Counted from the first letter of the stretch, positions 45,478-55,425 are shown. The stretch: DNA of 64,000 nucleotides from Streptomyces sp. NBC_01233 (GCF_035989305.1 NZ_CP108514.1:2161501-2225500), one strand, 5' to 3'. The notes: a model not told the origin generated them from the sequence alone. Program-made: numbers and translations.

Positions 45478-46860
45478 ATGGCTCCCCTCTCGAAGGCGGG
45501 CGCGGCCCTGACCGCGCTCCGCGAAGACCTGTCCGGCGCGGTGTTCACCCCGGAGGACCCGGGGTACGACGAGGCCCGGACGGTCTTCAACGCGATGATC
45601 GACCGCAGACCCGCCGTCATCGCCCAGTGCGAGAGCGCGGCGGACGTGGTGACCGCCGTGCGTTTCGCGAGAGACCTGGACCTGAACGTCGCCGTGCGCG
45701 GCGGCGGGCACAGCGTGGCCGGGATGTCCCTCAACGACGGCGGTCTCGTCGTGGACCTGCGGCGGATGCACGAGGTGACGGTCCACCCGGCGGCCAGGGC
45801 CGCGCACGTCGAGGGCGGGGCCACGATGAGCCACCTGGACCGGGCCTGCCAGCCGTACGACCTGGCGACCACCGGCGGCCGGGCCTCCACCACCGGAGTC
45901 GGCGGCTTCGTGCTGGGCGGCGGAACCGGCTGGCTGGACCGGAAGTTCGGCCTGGCGGTGGACAACCTGCTGGGCGTGGACCTGGTCACCGCGGACGGCG
46001 AGCTGCTGCACGCGACCGCCGAGGACCACCCCGAGCTGTTCTGGGGGCTGCACGGAGGCGGCGGGAACTTCGGCATCGCCACCTCGCTGACCCTGCGCCT
46101 GCACGAACTGCCGCACATGTCGATCGCGTTCGTCCTGTACCTGCCGGAGCGCGGGCCCGAGGTGGTCCGCGCGTTCCGGGAGGTCATCGAGGCCGGACCG
46201 CCGGAGGCCTCCGGCGCCGCCCTCTATGTGACCGGCCCGCCCGAGGAGTTCGTACCGCCGCACCTGGTCGGCCTGCTGCTGGCCGGCGCGCTGCTGACGT
46301 ACGCGGGCCCGGAGGGGGAGATGCGCGAGCTGGCGCGGCCGCTGCTGGCGATCCCCCACGAGTCCGAGATCGTCACGGCCATCCCGTACGCCGACCTCCA
46401 GTGCATGATCGACGACCCGCCCGGCATGCGGAACTACTGGTCGGCGGAGTACCTCACCGGTCTCCCGGACGCGTTCGTGGACGCCTTCTGCGCCCGCGCC
46501 GAGTCCATGCCGGTGCCGACCGGCACCCAGCACCTGGTCTTCCCGCAGGGCGGCGCGATCGCCTCCGGCCCGGCCGACTACCCGGTGCCGTACCGCGACG
46601 CGCCCTGGGCGGTGCACCCGTTCGGGATCTGGGAGGACGCGGCCGACGACGAGAGGTGCCGGCAGTGGGTCAAGGACGTCCGGGCCGACGCCGAGCCGTG
46701 GAGCACCGGCGCGGTGTACCTGAACTTCACCGGGGACGAGGGCGGAGACCGGGTGGTCTCCGGCCTCGGCAGCGCGAACATGCAGCGGCTGGGCGCGCTG
46801 AAGCGGCAGTACGACCCGGACAACGTCTTCCGCTTCAACCACAACATCCGGCCGGCCTGA
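45478..46860 (+). CDS. Berberine-bridge-type FAD oxidoreductase
   Basis: 460 residues from ATG 45478 (AAGGGG six bases before). FAD_binding_4 domain: VAVRGGGHSVAGMSLNDGGLVVDLRRM with the His that usually binds FAD covalently, then TTGGRASTTGVGGFVLGGGTGWLDRKFGLAVDNLLGVDLVTADGE. The second covalent position, usually Cys, is Ser/Thr here (GGRAST), so single linkage is expected. The C-terminal BBE motif is present as YLNFTGDEGGDRV and YDPDNVFRFNHNIRP. There is no signal peptide. The family oxidises sugars, alcohols or polyketides; substrate unknown. Convergent with the amine oxidase, 7 bp apart. Confidence 0.9.
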   Translation: MAPLSKAGAALTALREDLSGAVFTPEDPGYDEARTVFNAMIDRRPAVIAQCESAADVVTAVRFARDLDLNVAVRGGGHSVAGMSLNDGGLVVDLRRMHEVTVHPAARAAHVEGGATMSHLDRACQPYDLATTGGRASTTGVGGFVLGGGTGWLDRKFGLAVDNLLGVDLVTADGELLHATAEDHPELFWGLHGGGGNFGIATSLTLRLHELPHMSIAFVLYLPERGPEVVRAFREVIEAGPPEASGAALYVTGPPEEFVPPHLVGLLLAGALLTYAGPEGEMRELARPLLAIPHESEIVTAIPYADLQCMIDDPPGMRNYWSAEYLTGLPDAFVDAFCARAESMPVPTGTQHLVFPQGGAIASGPADYPVPYRDAPWAVHPFGIWEDAADDERCRQWVKDVRADAEPWSTGAVYLNFTGDEGGDRVVSGLGSANMQRLGALKRQYDPDNVFRFNHNIRPA

Positions 46861-46867
46861 CCCGGGA

Positions 46868-48502
46868 TCAGGTCAGGGCCTCGATCACCTCCCGCGCCGC
46901 GCGCTCGCCCTCGGTGGCGCCGCCCTCCATAAACCCCTGGTAGTCGTAGCTGCAGTGTTCGCCGCCGATGTGGACGTTGCCCTGCGCGGTGCCCTCGTAC
47001 TTGGCGTAACGGTGCAGGTAGCCGGTGGGCCAGTACGAGTACGCGCCGAGCGAGTACGGGTTGCGGTGCCAGGCGGAGAGCTGTGCCCTGCCGGTCCAGA
47101 CGGCCTTGGTGCCCGGGTAGAAGGCGTCGATGCCGGTCAGCATCCGGTCGGCGAGGGCGCGTACGTACGGGTCGGCCTCCGTGGCGAAGGGGGTCGCGGG
47201 GGTCAGCGATCCGGCGAGGGTGCCGCCGCCGTACTGCAGGAGGATCCCGCCGGTTCCGGGCTGCACCTTGGTGGTGTCCCAGGTCTGCTGGACGTCGGAG
47301 TCGGTGAAGCAGTCTCCCGCGGAGACGCCCGGCCAGGGACCGGTGCCGCGCCAGGGCCGCGCGGTGAACTGCATGTTCAGCTTGGTGCAGTGGCCCATCC
47401 GGGCGTCGCGCAGCAGGTTGCGCATCAGCGGGTCGAAACCGGCCTGCGAGGTGTCGATGCGCTGCAGGATCGGCAGCGGCAGGCACAGGACGGTGTGGTC
47501 GGCGACGGCGGTGCGTACGGACCCCGAGTCGTTGAAGGTCAGGGTCTGGGTGCCGTCGGCGTTGGCCCGCACGGCGACCAGCTCGCGGCCCATCACGATC
47601 GATCCGGCGGGCAGGGCCGCGGCGATGGCGTTCGGCAGCCGGTCGTTGCCTCCGGTGATGTGGTAGCGCTCGTTGGACAGGCCCCAGACGTTGAAGTTGC
47701 CGGGGTTCGTCTGGTAGCCCATCAGGAGGACCAGGGCGAGGGCGGACTGCCGGTCGGTGTCGGCGCCGTACTCGACGTTGTAGGCCACGTCGATGAAGCG
47801 GCCGAGCCGGGAGCCGTGGCCGCCCGGGACCCGGGTCTCGATCCACTCGTACAGGGTCATGTTGTCGAGGGCCGTGCCCGTCGGCGTGGTGCTGTTCCAG
47901 CCGACCTCGCCCGCTTCGGAGAGATCGCGGCGCAGCGCCTGGTAGACGGCCTTGAAGTCCTCGTCGGCCTGGTGGCGGGGGTAGTACTCGCCGTTGAACC
48001 AGAGCACCTCCTCGGCCCCGTTGGGGCCGCCGCCGAGGAAGTCCTCGACGGGCAGACCGAAGCGGCGGCACAGCTCCAGGATCTTCTTGTGGCTGGTGTC
48101 GATCAGCTCGCCGCCGATCTCGGAGGTCTGCCCGTACGCCCAGTGGTCGGCCCCGGTCCACATCCGGCCGCCGACCCGGTTCGGGTTGGCCTCGTAGAGG
48201 GTGCAGGCGACGCCCGCGTCCTTCAGGGTGAGGGCGGCGGTCAGGCCCGAGATGCCGGCGCCGATGACGGCGACGCGGGCCGGGCCGACGGGCTTCTTGT
48301 CGGGGGCGGTTCCGGTGGCGCGGGCGGTCGCGGCCCCCGCGGTGGAGGCGAGGGCGGTGCCGAGGCCGAGAGCGGCCGCGCGCCCGAGGAGTTCACGGCG
48401 GGTGGAGCCGCGGACCTCGGAGGCGGGCAGCGCGAGGCGCCGGGCGGCTGCGTGCTCGGCGGCGAGCCGGCGCAGCGCGTGCATGACGGGCGTACGGGCC
48501 AT
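46868..48502 (-). CDS. Flavin amine oxidase, Tat-exported
   Basis: 544 residues from ATG 48502. A Tat-like signal is preceded by an unusually long N-region of about 33 residues (STRRELLGRAAALGLGTALASTAGAATARA at 33-62). The FAD dinucleotide fold is VAVIGAGISGLTAALTLKDAGVACTLYEANPNRVGGRMWT. The C-terminal FAD segment is HIGGEHCSYDYQGFMEGGATEGERAAREV. It is related to monoamine oxidases and L-amino acid oxidases. It ends in the same operon as the APC permease (11 bp apart), consistent with uptake and oxidation of an amine or amino acid. Confidence 0.9.
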   Translation of the reverse strand: MARTPVMHALRRLAAEHAAARRLALPASEVRGSTRRELLGRAAALGLGTALASTAGAATARATGTAPDKKPVGPARVAVIGAGISGLTAALTLKDAGVACTLYEANPNRVGGRMWTGADHWAYGQTSEIGGELIDTSHKKILELCRRFGLPVEDFLGGGPNGAEEVLWFNGEYYPRHQADEDFKAVYQALRRDLSEAGEVGWNSTTPTGTALDNMTLYEWIETRVPGGHGSRLGRFIDVAYNVEYGADTDRQSALALVLLMGYQTNPGNFNVWGLSNERYHITGGNDRLPNAIAAALPAGSIVMGRELVAVRANADGTQTLTFNDSGSVRTAVADHTVLCLPLPILQRIDTSQAGFDPLMRNLLRDARMGHCTKLNMQFTARPWRGTGPWPGVSAGDCFTDSDVQQTWDTTKVQPGTGGILLQYGGGTLAGSLTPATPFATEADPYVRALADRMLTGIDAFYPGTKAVWTGRAQLSAWHRNPYSLGAYSYWPTGYLHRYAKYEGTAQGNVHIGGEHCSYDYQGFMEGGATEGERAAREVIEALT

Positions 48503-48513
48503 GGCGGGGCTCC

Positions 48514-50076
48514 TCAGAGGTTCGCGGCGGACGGGGCGGGCTCGGGGGCGGTCCGGGCCGGCGGGGCGGCGTCGCCCGGGCGCTCGGCGGCGTCCTCCAG
48601 GACGATCCGGCCGATGATCTCGTAGCGCCCGGGCGCCTTCGCCTTGAGCCACAGGCCGAGGCCGAGACCGCCGAGGAATACGGCGCCCACGATCCACGGG
48701 ATCAGCTTGAAGAAGACCGAGCCGGCCGCGCTGCCCGCCGCGGTCTCCATGTTGATCACCAGCAGGACCACGACGGCGATCATGCCGGCACCGCCGAGCA
48801 GCGGCGCGGTCAGCGTCCGGAACCAGTGCCGGTCCTCCGGGTGGTTCTTGCGGAAGTAGCCGACGACGGCGAAGGAGCACAGGGTCTGGACGATCAGGAT
48901 CGCCATCGTGCCGAGGATCGCGAGCAGCGTGTAGAGGTGCAGGTAGGGGTCCTGGCCGGTGAGCCAGAAGCCGGCGACGAGCGCGGTGGCGATGGCGGTC
49001 TGCACGACCGAGGCCACGTACGGCGAGCCGTGCTTGGTGTGGGTGCGGCCGAGCTTCGGTGACAGGAAGCCCTCCCGGCCGATGGCGTAGAGGTAGCGGG
49101 CGGCGCACTGGTGGAAGGCCATGCCGCAGGCGAAGGAGCCGGTGAGCAGCAGCCACTGGAAGGCGTCGACGGCCCAGGCGCCGATGAAGGCCTGGGTGGG
49201 GGCGAAGAAGAGGTCGAGGGGACTGGCGGAGGCGGACAGTTCCACGGACTTCGCCAGGCCGTTGCCCGCGATGGTCATCCAGGAGACGTAGATGTAGAAG
49301 AGGCCGACGCCGACCACGGAGATGAGGGTCGCCTTCGGGATGACCCGCTTGGGGTCGCGGGACTCCTCGCCGTACATGGCGGTGGACTCGAAGCCGACCC
49401 AGGACCAGAAGGCGAAGAAGAGCCCGAGGCCCGCGGAGGTACCGGTGAAGGCGTTCTTCGGGTTGACGGGTTCGAGCGGGATCCCCTCGGGGCCGCCGCC
49501 GGCGATCAGGACGGCGGTGGCGACGGCGAACAGCACGGCGATCTCTGCGATGAGCATCACGCCGAGGGCCTTGGCGGTGAGGTTGATGTCGAAGTGCGCG
49601 AGGGCGGCGGTGACGGCCAGCATGGCGACCGCGTAGAGGATCCAGGGCAGGTCGACGCCCAACTGGTCGTGGACGGTGGTCTTGGCGAAGTAGGAGAAAA
49701 CCCCGACGATCGAGGCTTCGAAGACGATGTACGCGAGGACGGCGAGCATCCCCGACGCCATTCCGGCGATGCGTCCGAGGCCGTGCGAGATGTATCCGTA
49801 GAAGGCGCCGGCGGCTGTGATCCGCTTGGCCATCGCGACGTAGCCGACCGAGAAGACCGTCAGCACCAGGGTGGCGAAGAGATAACCGGCGGGAGCGCCG
49901 GTGCCGTTCCCGAAGCCGACCGCGATGGGCAGGTTGCCCGTCATCGCGGTGATCGGGGCGGCGGTGGCGACGGCCATGAACACGACGCCGACCAGCCCGA
50001 CGGAGTTGGCTTTGAGCCGCTGGACCTGCGGGGCTGCGGATCCCTGCGGCGACTCGCCCGTGATGCCTCTGCTCAT
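48514..50076 (-). CDS. APC-superfamily amino acid/amine permease
   Basis: 520 residues from ATG 50076 (GAGG five bases before). Twelve to thirteen hydrophobic segments; TM1 begins SVGLVGVVFMAVATAAPITAMTGNLPIAV and TM6 carries GLGLFFAFWSWVGFESTAMYGEESRDPKRVIPKATLISV, the substrate-binding unwound helix pattern of the APC family. The C-terminal 35 residues are polar. It is transcribed away from a PucR regulator across 181 bp and precedes the amine oxidase gene. Substrate is likely an amino acid or an amine such as putrescine; not resolved. Confidence 0.92.
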   Translation of the reverse strand: MSRGITGESPQGSAAPQVQRLKANSVGLVGVVFMAVATAAPITAMTGNLPIAVGFGNGTGAPAGYLFATLVLTVFSVGYVAMAKRITAAGAFYGYISHGLGRIAGMASGMLAVLAYIVFEASIVGVFSYFAKTTVHDQLGVDLPWILYAVAMLAVTAALAHFDINLTAKALGVMLIAEIAVLFAVATAVLIAGGGPEGIPLEPVNPKNAFTGTSAGLGLFFAFWSWVGFESTAMYGEESRDPKRVIPKATLISVVGVGLFYIYVSWMTIAGNGLAKSVELSASASPLDLFFAPTQAFIGAWAVDAFQWLLLTGSFACGMAFHQCAARYLYAIGREGFLSPKLGRTHTKHGSPYVASVVQTAIATALVAGFWLTGQDPYLHLYTLLAILGTMAILIVQTLCSFAVVGYFRKNHPEDRHWFRTLTAPLLGGAGMIAVVVLLVINMETAAGSAAGSVFFKLIPWIVGAVFLGGLGLGLWLKAKAPGRYEIIGRIVLEDAAERPGDAAPPARTAPEPAPSAANL

Positions 50077-50257
50077 TGCGTCCTCTTCCGTGTGGAGGGC
50101 GCCCACTCTCTCCCTGGGTGACGCACGCCACAATCGGCACGTGGTCCGATAATCTCCTTGCCGGGGCGACGAGTTGTCGGGCCGGATGGGGGTACACGGG
50201 CCTCCTTAACCGGGGGGTGATGTGATCGGAACAAGGCGCCCGGTAGCGTCCCGCGAT

Positions 50258-51883
50258 ATGGACAACCAGGGCGGGATCACGGTTCAGCGGGCACTGGAGC
50301 TGCCGGGACTGCGCAGCGGGCTGCCCGAGGTGGTGGCCTGCGCCGACCGGCTGGGCCGGACCGTCCGCTGGGTCCACGCGGGCGAGGTCCCGAACATCGC
50401 CTCCCTGCTCAAGGGCGGCGAGCTGCTGCTGACCACGGGCCTCGGCCTGGGCACCCGGCCCGCCGAGCAGCGTGCCTTCGTACGCCGCCTCGCGGACCGC
50501 GGGATCGCCGCGCTGGTGGTCGAACTGGGACCGCGCTTCACCCGGCTGCCGGCGACGATCGTGGAGACCGCGCGCACGGCGGGGCTGCCCCTGGTCCAGC
50601 TCCACCGGGAGGTCCCCTTCGTCACCGTGACGGAGGAGGTCCACACCGAGATCGTCAACCACCACTACGCGCTCCTGCAGCGGGCCGAGGAGGTCCACCG
50701 GCGCTGCACGGAAGCCCTGTTGGGCGGCGGGGGCATCCCGCAGGTGCTGCGGATCCTGGCCGACTTCACCGGGAACCCGGTCTTCCTGGAGACCCCCGAC
50801 GGGCAGCTGCTGTACGCGGCGGGCAACGTGGCCGGGGACGCCGGCGCGGACCCGCTGCAGGTGTGGGAGGGCCTACGGGGCCAGCGCGAGGCCGAGCCGT
50901 CGGCGAACACCGTGGTGGTCGACGTACCGGGCGGGGGGCACGGCACGGGAACGGTCCGGGCCCGCGTCGTCCTCGTCGGGGTCTCGGCTCCGCTGCTGCC
51001 GGTGCACCGGATGGCGGCCGAGCGCACGGCCGGCGTGCTCGCCGTCGTGCTGATGCAGGCACGGCAGGAGGAGGAGCTGGCGGCGCGCGGCCGCGGCGAC
51101 TTCCTGACGGACCTGGCGGAGGGCCGCATCTCGGCGGAGGACGCCCCGGCGCAGGCCCGCGTCCTGGGCTTCAAGCCGGGCGCGGGGCCGCTGCTGCCGG
51201 TGGTCATGCGGCTCTCCTCGGACCTCGGCCCGTCCGGGAACTGGGCCGTCCTGGCCCGCGCGGTCCTGGAGGAGCTCTCGTCGGTCGGAGTGCCGGTCCT
51301 GCTGGGCGTCCGCCCGGTCGAGGGCCGGGTCCCCCTCCTCGTGTCCCTCCGGGCGGAGTCGGAGCGCACGGCGGTGGCGGACCGGGTCTCGGCCGCGCTG
51401 CGGGCGGGCGTCGAACGCGCGGGCCTGGACCGGGCCACCGCACCGCCGGCCGTGGTCGTCGGCGTCGCGGGCGGCTGGGCGGCCGCCTCGGCGGGCCTGC
51501 GCCACGCCGCGGAGACCGCCACCGCGGCCCACGGCCTGCCGGCCCGGCCCTGGTACGACGCGCGACGGCTGGACATCGACCTCCTCCTGTGGCGGCTGCG
51601 CGAACACCCCGACCTGGCGGCCTTCGTGGACCGGGCGATCGGCCCGCTCCGCACCCACGACACCACGTCCCGCCCCCCTCTCCTCCCCACCCTGGAGACC
51701 TACCTGGCCCATGCGGGCCGCAAGGCGGAGACGGCCCGCGAGCTCCACCTCAACCGCCAGACCCTCTACAACCGCCTGGCCCGCATCTCGGAACTCCTGG
51801 GAACGGACCTGGACGACCCGGAGACGGTCCTCTCCCTGAGCCTGGCCCTCCGCGCCCGCCGCCACACGCCGTCTCCTTCTTGA
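50258..51883 (+). CDS. PucR-family transcriptional regulator
   Basis: 541 residues from ATG 50258; a GTG at 50222 would add 12. The PucR N-terminal domain is ITVQRALELPGLRSGLPEVVACADRLGRTVRWVHAGEVPNIASLLKGGELLLTTG; a central GGDEF-like/regulatory part follows (about 150-420). The C-terminal HTH_30 is PTLETYLAHAGRKAETARELHLNRQTLYNRLARISELLGTDLDDPETVLSLSLALRA. Such regulators control purine, amine or amino-acid catabolism. Being divergent from the permease-amine-oxidase pair, it is their likely regulator. Confidence 0.92.
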   Translation: MDNQGGITVQRALELPGLRSGLPEVVACADRLGRTVRWVHAGEVPNIASLLKGGELLLTTGLGLGTRPAEQRAFVRRLADRGIAALVVELGPRFTRLPATIVETARTAGLPLVQLHREVPFVTVTEEVHTEIVNHHYALLQRAEEVHRRCTEALLGGGGIPQVLRILADFTGNPVFLETPDGQLLYAAGNVAGDAGADPLQVWEGLRGQREAEPSANTVVVDVPGGGHGTGTVRARVVLVGVSAPLLPVHRMAAERTAGVLAVVLMQARQEEELAARGRGDFLTDLAEGRISAEDAPAQARVLGFKPGAGPLLPVVMRLSSDLGPSGNWAVLARAVLEELSSVGVPVLLGVRPVEGRVPLLVSLRAESERTAVADRVSAALRAGVERAGLDRATAPPAVVVGVAGGWAAASAGLRHAAETATAAHGLPARPWYDARRLDIDLLLWRLREHPDLAAFVDRAIGPLRTHDTTSRPPLLPTLETYLAHAGRKAETARELHLNRQTLYNRLARISELLGTDLDDPETVLSLSLALRARRHTPSPS

Positions 51884-52212
51884 CGCCCTCCTCGCACCGC
51901 TCGGCGCCGGCGCGCCTCCCGGGCTTCGGACGGCTGCGCCGGACTCCGTCCGTCGGCCCCTGGGCGGCACGTGGAGGCGGCCCTGCGGGGCCGTCCCCCA
52001 CCCGCCCTTCCACCTCCCTCCCAGACTCCGTCTGGGAGGGACCCCCACCCGGGCCCTGCCCGGACCCGGTCCTCAAACGCCGGACCGGCTGAAAGATCCA
52101 GCCCCACCGGGCAGATCCAGCCCCGCCGGCGTTTGAGGCGCGGGGGTCCCCCCGGACGGAGCCTGGGGGAGGGTCCGGGGCGGAGCCCCGGTCTTTCAGC
52201 CCCGCCGGGAGG
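51884..52212. repeat. Long intergenic repeat block, copy 2
   Basis: 329 bp without a gene. It repeats the order of 40156-40635: CGGACTCCGTCCGTCG, CACCCGCCCTTCCACC, an inverted palindromic module (52017-52047), CCTCAAACGCCGGACCGG (about 52072), GCCGGCGTTTGAGGCG (ending 52140), the palindromic module 52142-52173, and a closing GGGGCGGAGCCCCGG hairpin. Confidence 0.8.
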
Positions 52213-53340
52213 CTACCGGCGGCGTTCCATCAGTTCGTCGTAGACGGACAGGACCTGCGCGACGGTGTCGTCCTCGGACGGCCACGTCGCCGCCTGCACC
52301 CGCCCCGCATCGGCGAGTGCCGCCCGCCGCGCAGGATCCGCCAGCAGGCCCGTCACGGCAGCGGCCAGCGCCTCCGCATCCCCCGGCGGGACCAGCACCG
52401 CACCCTCCCCCACCAGTTCCGGCACGCCCCCCACCGCCGTGGCCACCAGCGGCACGCCCACCCGCAGCGCCTCCTGCGCCAGCAGGGCCCGCGCCTCGCG
52501 CCGGCTCGGCAGCACCGCCAGGTCCGCCGCTGCCAGCAGCTGCGCCGCGTCCCGGCGGCGCCCCAGGAGCCGTACCGGGAGCCCCTCGGCCTCGATCCGC
52601 CGCGACAGTTCGGCCCGTAGCGGCCCTTCGCCCGCGACCACCAGCAGCGGGGCCGGGTCCAGCGTCCGCCACTCCCGTGCCGCGTCGAGCAGCAGGGAGT
52701 ACCCGCGGTGCGGGACCAGGCTCCCGACGGTGATCAGCAAAGGCCGCCCGACCGCCCCGAGTTCCGCCCGCACCTTGTCCGGGTCCGCCGCGCCCCGGCC
52801 GTCCGGGCCGTCCGGGCCCGCCGGTACCGCCACCGGCGCCAGCCGCGCGTCCCGGGCGCCCCGCAGCCGCGCGAGGTCCACCAGGTCCGAGGAAGCCCCG
52901 AGGACGACGGCCGCGGCCCGTGCCACGTGCCGTTCCAGCATCCGGCTCAGTCGTCCCAGCGCGCCCGCGGCCGTCGGCCCGTCGCCGTGCCAGCTCACCA
53001 CCAGCGGCACCCGGCGGCCCCGTATGGCCAGCGCGGCGCGCATCCCGGCGCGCACTCCGTGCGCGTGCACGACGTCCGCTCCGGCGCACGCGGCCCGCAG
53101 CACGCCCGCCGCGTCGGGCGCGAACTGCGCCCCGGCGCCGGTGAAGTCGTACTCCCCCTCCGCCTGGACGGGCGCGCACACCGTGACCCGTACGCCGCGT
53201 GCGGCGAGCCCGGTCGCGAGCGACCGTACGTGCGCGCAGCTGCCAGCGCCCGCGCCGTCGCCGAGGACCTGGACGGTGCGGAGCGGCTGGCGCCCGTAGG
53301 GCTGTGCCGGGAGGGAGGTGGAGACCGGGGAGCTGCTCAC
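52213..53340 (-). CDS. Glycosyltransferase family 4 protein
   Basis: 375 residues from GTG 53340; upstream in-frame codons exist to 53469 but the GTG has GGAG nine bases before it and gives the normal length. GT-B fold: VQVLGDGAGAGSCAHVRSLATGLAARGVRVTVCAP at the N-terminus; ADVVHAHGVRAGM; C-terminal ITVGSLVPHRGYSLLLDAAREW and SRREARALLAQEALRVGVPLVATAVGGVPELVGEGAVLVPPGD (the E-x7-E-like motif). No membrane segment. It transfers a sugar from an activated donor to an unknown acceptor in cell-envelope or natural-product glycosylation. Confidence 0.88.
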   Translation of the reverse strand: MSSSPVSTSLPAQPYGRQPLRTVQVLGDGAGAGSCAHVRSLATGLAARGVRVTVCAPVQAEGEYDFTGAGAQFAPDAAGVLRAACAGADVVHAHGVRAGMRAALAIRGRRVPLVVSWHGDGPTAAGALGRLSRMLERHVARAAAVVLGASSDLVDLARLRGARDARLAPVAVPAGPDGPDGRGAADPDKVRAELGAVGRPLLITVGSLVPHRGYSLLLDAAREWRTLDPAPLLVVAGEGPLRAELSRRIEAEGLPVRLLGRRRDAAQLLAAADLAVLPSRREARALLAQEALRVGVPLVATAVGGVPELVGEGAVLVPPGDAEALAAAVTGLLADPARRAALADAGRVQAATWPSEDDTVAQVLSVYDELMERRR

Positions 53341-53523
53341 GGGCCGAAGCTCCAGGGTGTGGGAGTCAGAGATGTCGCCAAGGATGCCAGTCCGCACGCG
53401 CGTTCCGGGACCATACGGGTGCGGATCCCGTACGAGATACCGCCGGACACCCCCCAGCCTCACCCACACGGCCTAGCATCGCGTCACCCCGGCGGCCCGC
53501 CCGCGAACGGCCGCTGACACGGC

Positions 53524-53557
53524 GGAGGGCCCCCGCGCGGTGCGCGCCGGGCCCTCC
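53524..53557 (-). terminator. Terminator of recN
   Basis: GGAGGGCC at 53524-53531 pairs with GGCCCTCC at 53550-53557, with inner CGCGC/GCGCG pairs, 26 bp beyond the recN stop. Confidence 0.7.
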
Positions 53558-53582
53558 TGAATCCGTGTCGCCGCGGGCCGGC

Positions 53583-55319
53583 TCACGCGTCCGCGCGCGC
53601 CGCCGCCAGCAGTTCCTCGGCGTGTGCCCGCGCGGAGACCGAGTCCTCGTGCCCCGCCAGCATGCGCGACAGCTCGCGGATCCGGTCCTCGCCCTCCAGG
53701 ACGGTGACCCCGCTCCTGGTGACGGACCCGTCGTTGGTCTTCTCGACGAGCAGCTGCCGGTCCGCGAAGGCCGCCACCTGCGGCAGGTGCGTGACGACCA
53801 CGACCTGCGCCGACCTGGCCAGCTTCGCCAGGCGCCGGCCCACCTCGACCGCCGCCTTGCCGCCGACCCCCGCGTCGACCTCGTCGAAGAGGTAGGTCGG
53901 CACCGGGTCGGAGCCGGCGAAGACGACCTCCACGGCGAGCATCACCCGGGACAGCTCACCGCCCGAGGCGCCCTTGGCGATCGGCCGCGGCTGGGCGCCG
54001 GGGTGCGGGGCCAGCAGCAGTTCGACCTCGTCCGCGCCGGAAGGTCCGTAGGCGACCGGGCGGCCGTCCACGTCCACCCCTTCGGGGTCCTCGGCCTGCC
54101 GGACGTCGATCGTCACCCGGGCGTGCGGCATCGCCAGCGAGGCCAGCTCCTCCGTCACGGCGGAGGCGAAGCGGGTCGCCGCCTCCACCCGGGCGTCCGT
54201 CAGCGCCTGGGCCAGCAGCGACAGTTCGGAGCGCAGCCCGTCGCGTTCGACGGTCAGCTCCGTGATCCGCTCGTCGTCGCCGTCCAGTTCCAGCAGCCGT
54301 GCCGCGCCCTGCTCGGCCCATTCCAGTACGGCCTCCACGGTGCCGTCGGAGCCGTACTTGCGGGTCAGCTGGGTCAGGGCCGCCCGCCGCTCCTCCACCG
54401 CGGCCAGCCGCAGCGGATCGGCGTCCAGGTCGTCGGCGTAGCCCGCCAGCTCTCCGGCCACGTCGGACAGCAGGATGCCCAGCTCCCCGATCCGCTCGGC
54501 GAGCGCGCCGAGCGCCCGGTCGTGCGACCGTACGGATTCCAGGGCCCGGTGGGCGCCCGCGACGAGCATGTTCGCGTCGATGGCCTCCGGGTCCTCGGGA
54601 TTGCCCGCGAGCGCGGCGTGCGCCAGCTGCGCCGCCGAGGCCAGCGATTCGGCGTGCCCGAGCCGCTCGGCCTCGGCCGCCAGCTCGGTGTCCTCGCCGG
54701 TCACCGGCTCCACGGCCGCGATCTCGTCCAGCCCGAAGCGCAGCAGGTCCGCCTCCTGGGCCCGCTCCCGGGCCCGGGTGGTGATCTCCTCCAGCTCGAC
54801 GGCGACGGCGCGCAGCCTGCGGTAGGCGGAGCCGTACTTCTCCAGCGGGACGGCGACGGCGTCCCCGGCGTACCGGTCGAGCGCCTGCCGCTGCCGGGCC
54901 GGGCGCAGCAGCCCCTGCTGGTCGGTCTGCCCGTGCACGGCGACCAGGTCGTCGGCGAGCTCGCCGAGCAGGCCGACGGGCACGGAGCGGCCGCCGACGT
55001 GGGCGCGCGAACGCCCCTCGGCGGACACGGTCCGGCTGATCAGCAGGGCGCCGTCGTCGAGCTCCGCCCCGGCCTCCTCGGCGCGTAGGGCGGCGGGCGC
55101 GCCGGGGCGCAGGACGATGCGGCCCTCGACCACCGCGGCCTTGGCCCCGATCCGCACCAGGGCCGGGTCGGCGCGACCGCCGAGCAGCAGCCCGAGGCTG
55201 GTGACGACCATCGTCTTGCCCGCGCCGGTCTCGCCGGTCACCGCGGTGAAACCGGGCGACAGCTCGACCACCGCGTCGTCGATGACCCCGAGCGACCGTA
55301 TCCGCATCTCCTCAAGCAC
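53583..55319 (-). CDS. recN: DNA repair protein RecN
   Basis: 578 residues, taken from GTG 55319 (LEEMRIRSLGVIDDAVVELSPG); an ATG four codons in is possible but its GAGGAG would touch the start codon. Walker A VTGETGAGKTMVVTSLGLLLGGRAD, a long coiled-coil middle (about 150-400), and the C-terminal signature/Walker B KGASGGELSRVMLAVEVVFAGSDPVPTYLFDEVDAGVGG. An SMC-like protein acting at double-strand breaks. It is 106 bp after the NAD kinase gene in the usual Streptomyces order and ends in a terminator. Confidence 0.96.
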   Translation of the reverse strand: MLEEMRIRSLGVIDDAVVELSPGFTAVTGETGAGKTMVVTSLGLLLGGRADPALVRIGAKAAVVEGRIVLRPGAPAALRAEEAGAELDDGALLISRTVSAEGRSRAHVGGRSVPVGLLGELADDLVAVHGQTDQQGLLRPARQRQALDRYAGDAVAVPLEKYGSAYRRLRAVAVELEEITTRARERAQEADLLRFGLDEIAAVEPVTGEDTELAAEAERLGHAESLASAAQLAHAALAGNPEDPEAIDANMLVAGAHRALESVRSHDRALGALAERIGELGILLSDVAGELAGYADDLDADPLRLAAVEERRAALTQLTRKYGSDGTVEAVLEWAEQGAARLLELDGDDERITELTVERDGLRSELSLLAQALTDARVEAATRFASAVTEELASLAMPHARVTIDVRQAEDPEGVDVDGRPVAYGPSGADEVELLLAPHPGAQPRPIAKGASGGELSRVMLAVEVVFAGSDPVPTYLFDEVDAGVGGKAAVEVGRRLAKLARSAQVVVVTHLPQVAAFADRQLLVEKTNDGSVTRSGVTVLEGEDRIRELSRMLAGHEDSVSARAHAEELLAAARADA

Positions 55320-55425
55320 GGGACGACGATACCGAGGTTTCACCGGTGCCATGTGACGTCACCCGCCCCGAGTTCTCCGAACGGATGTGCTATTAAGGGC
55401 GAAGGGCGACACGCCGGGACACCCG

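Noticed and set aside
46868..50698. Frame joining the amine oxidase with the permease region
   Set aside because: Above 48502 the translation is arginine/histidine-rich shadow of the permease, which has a clear frame of its own.
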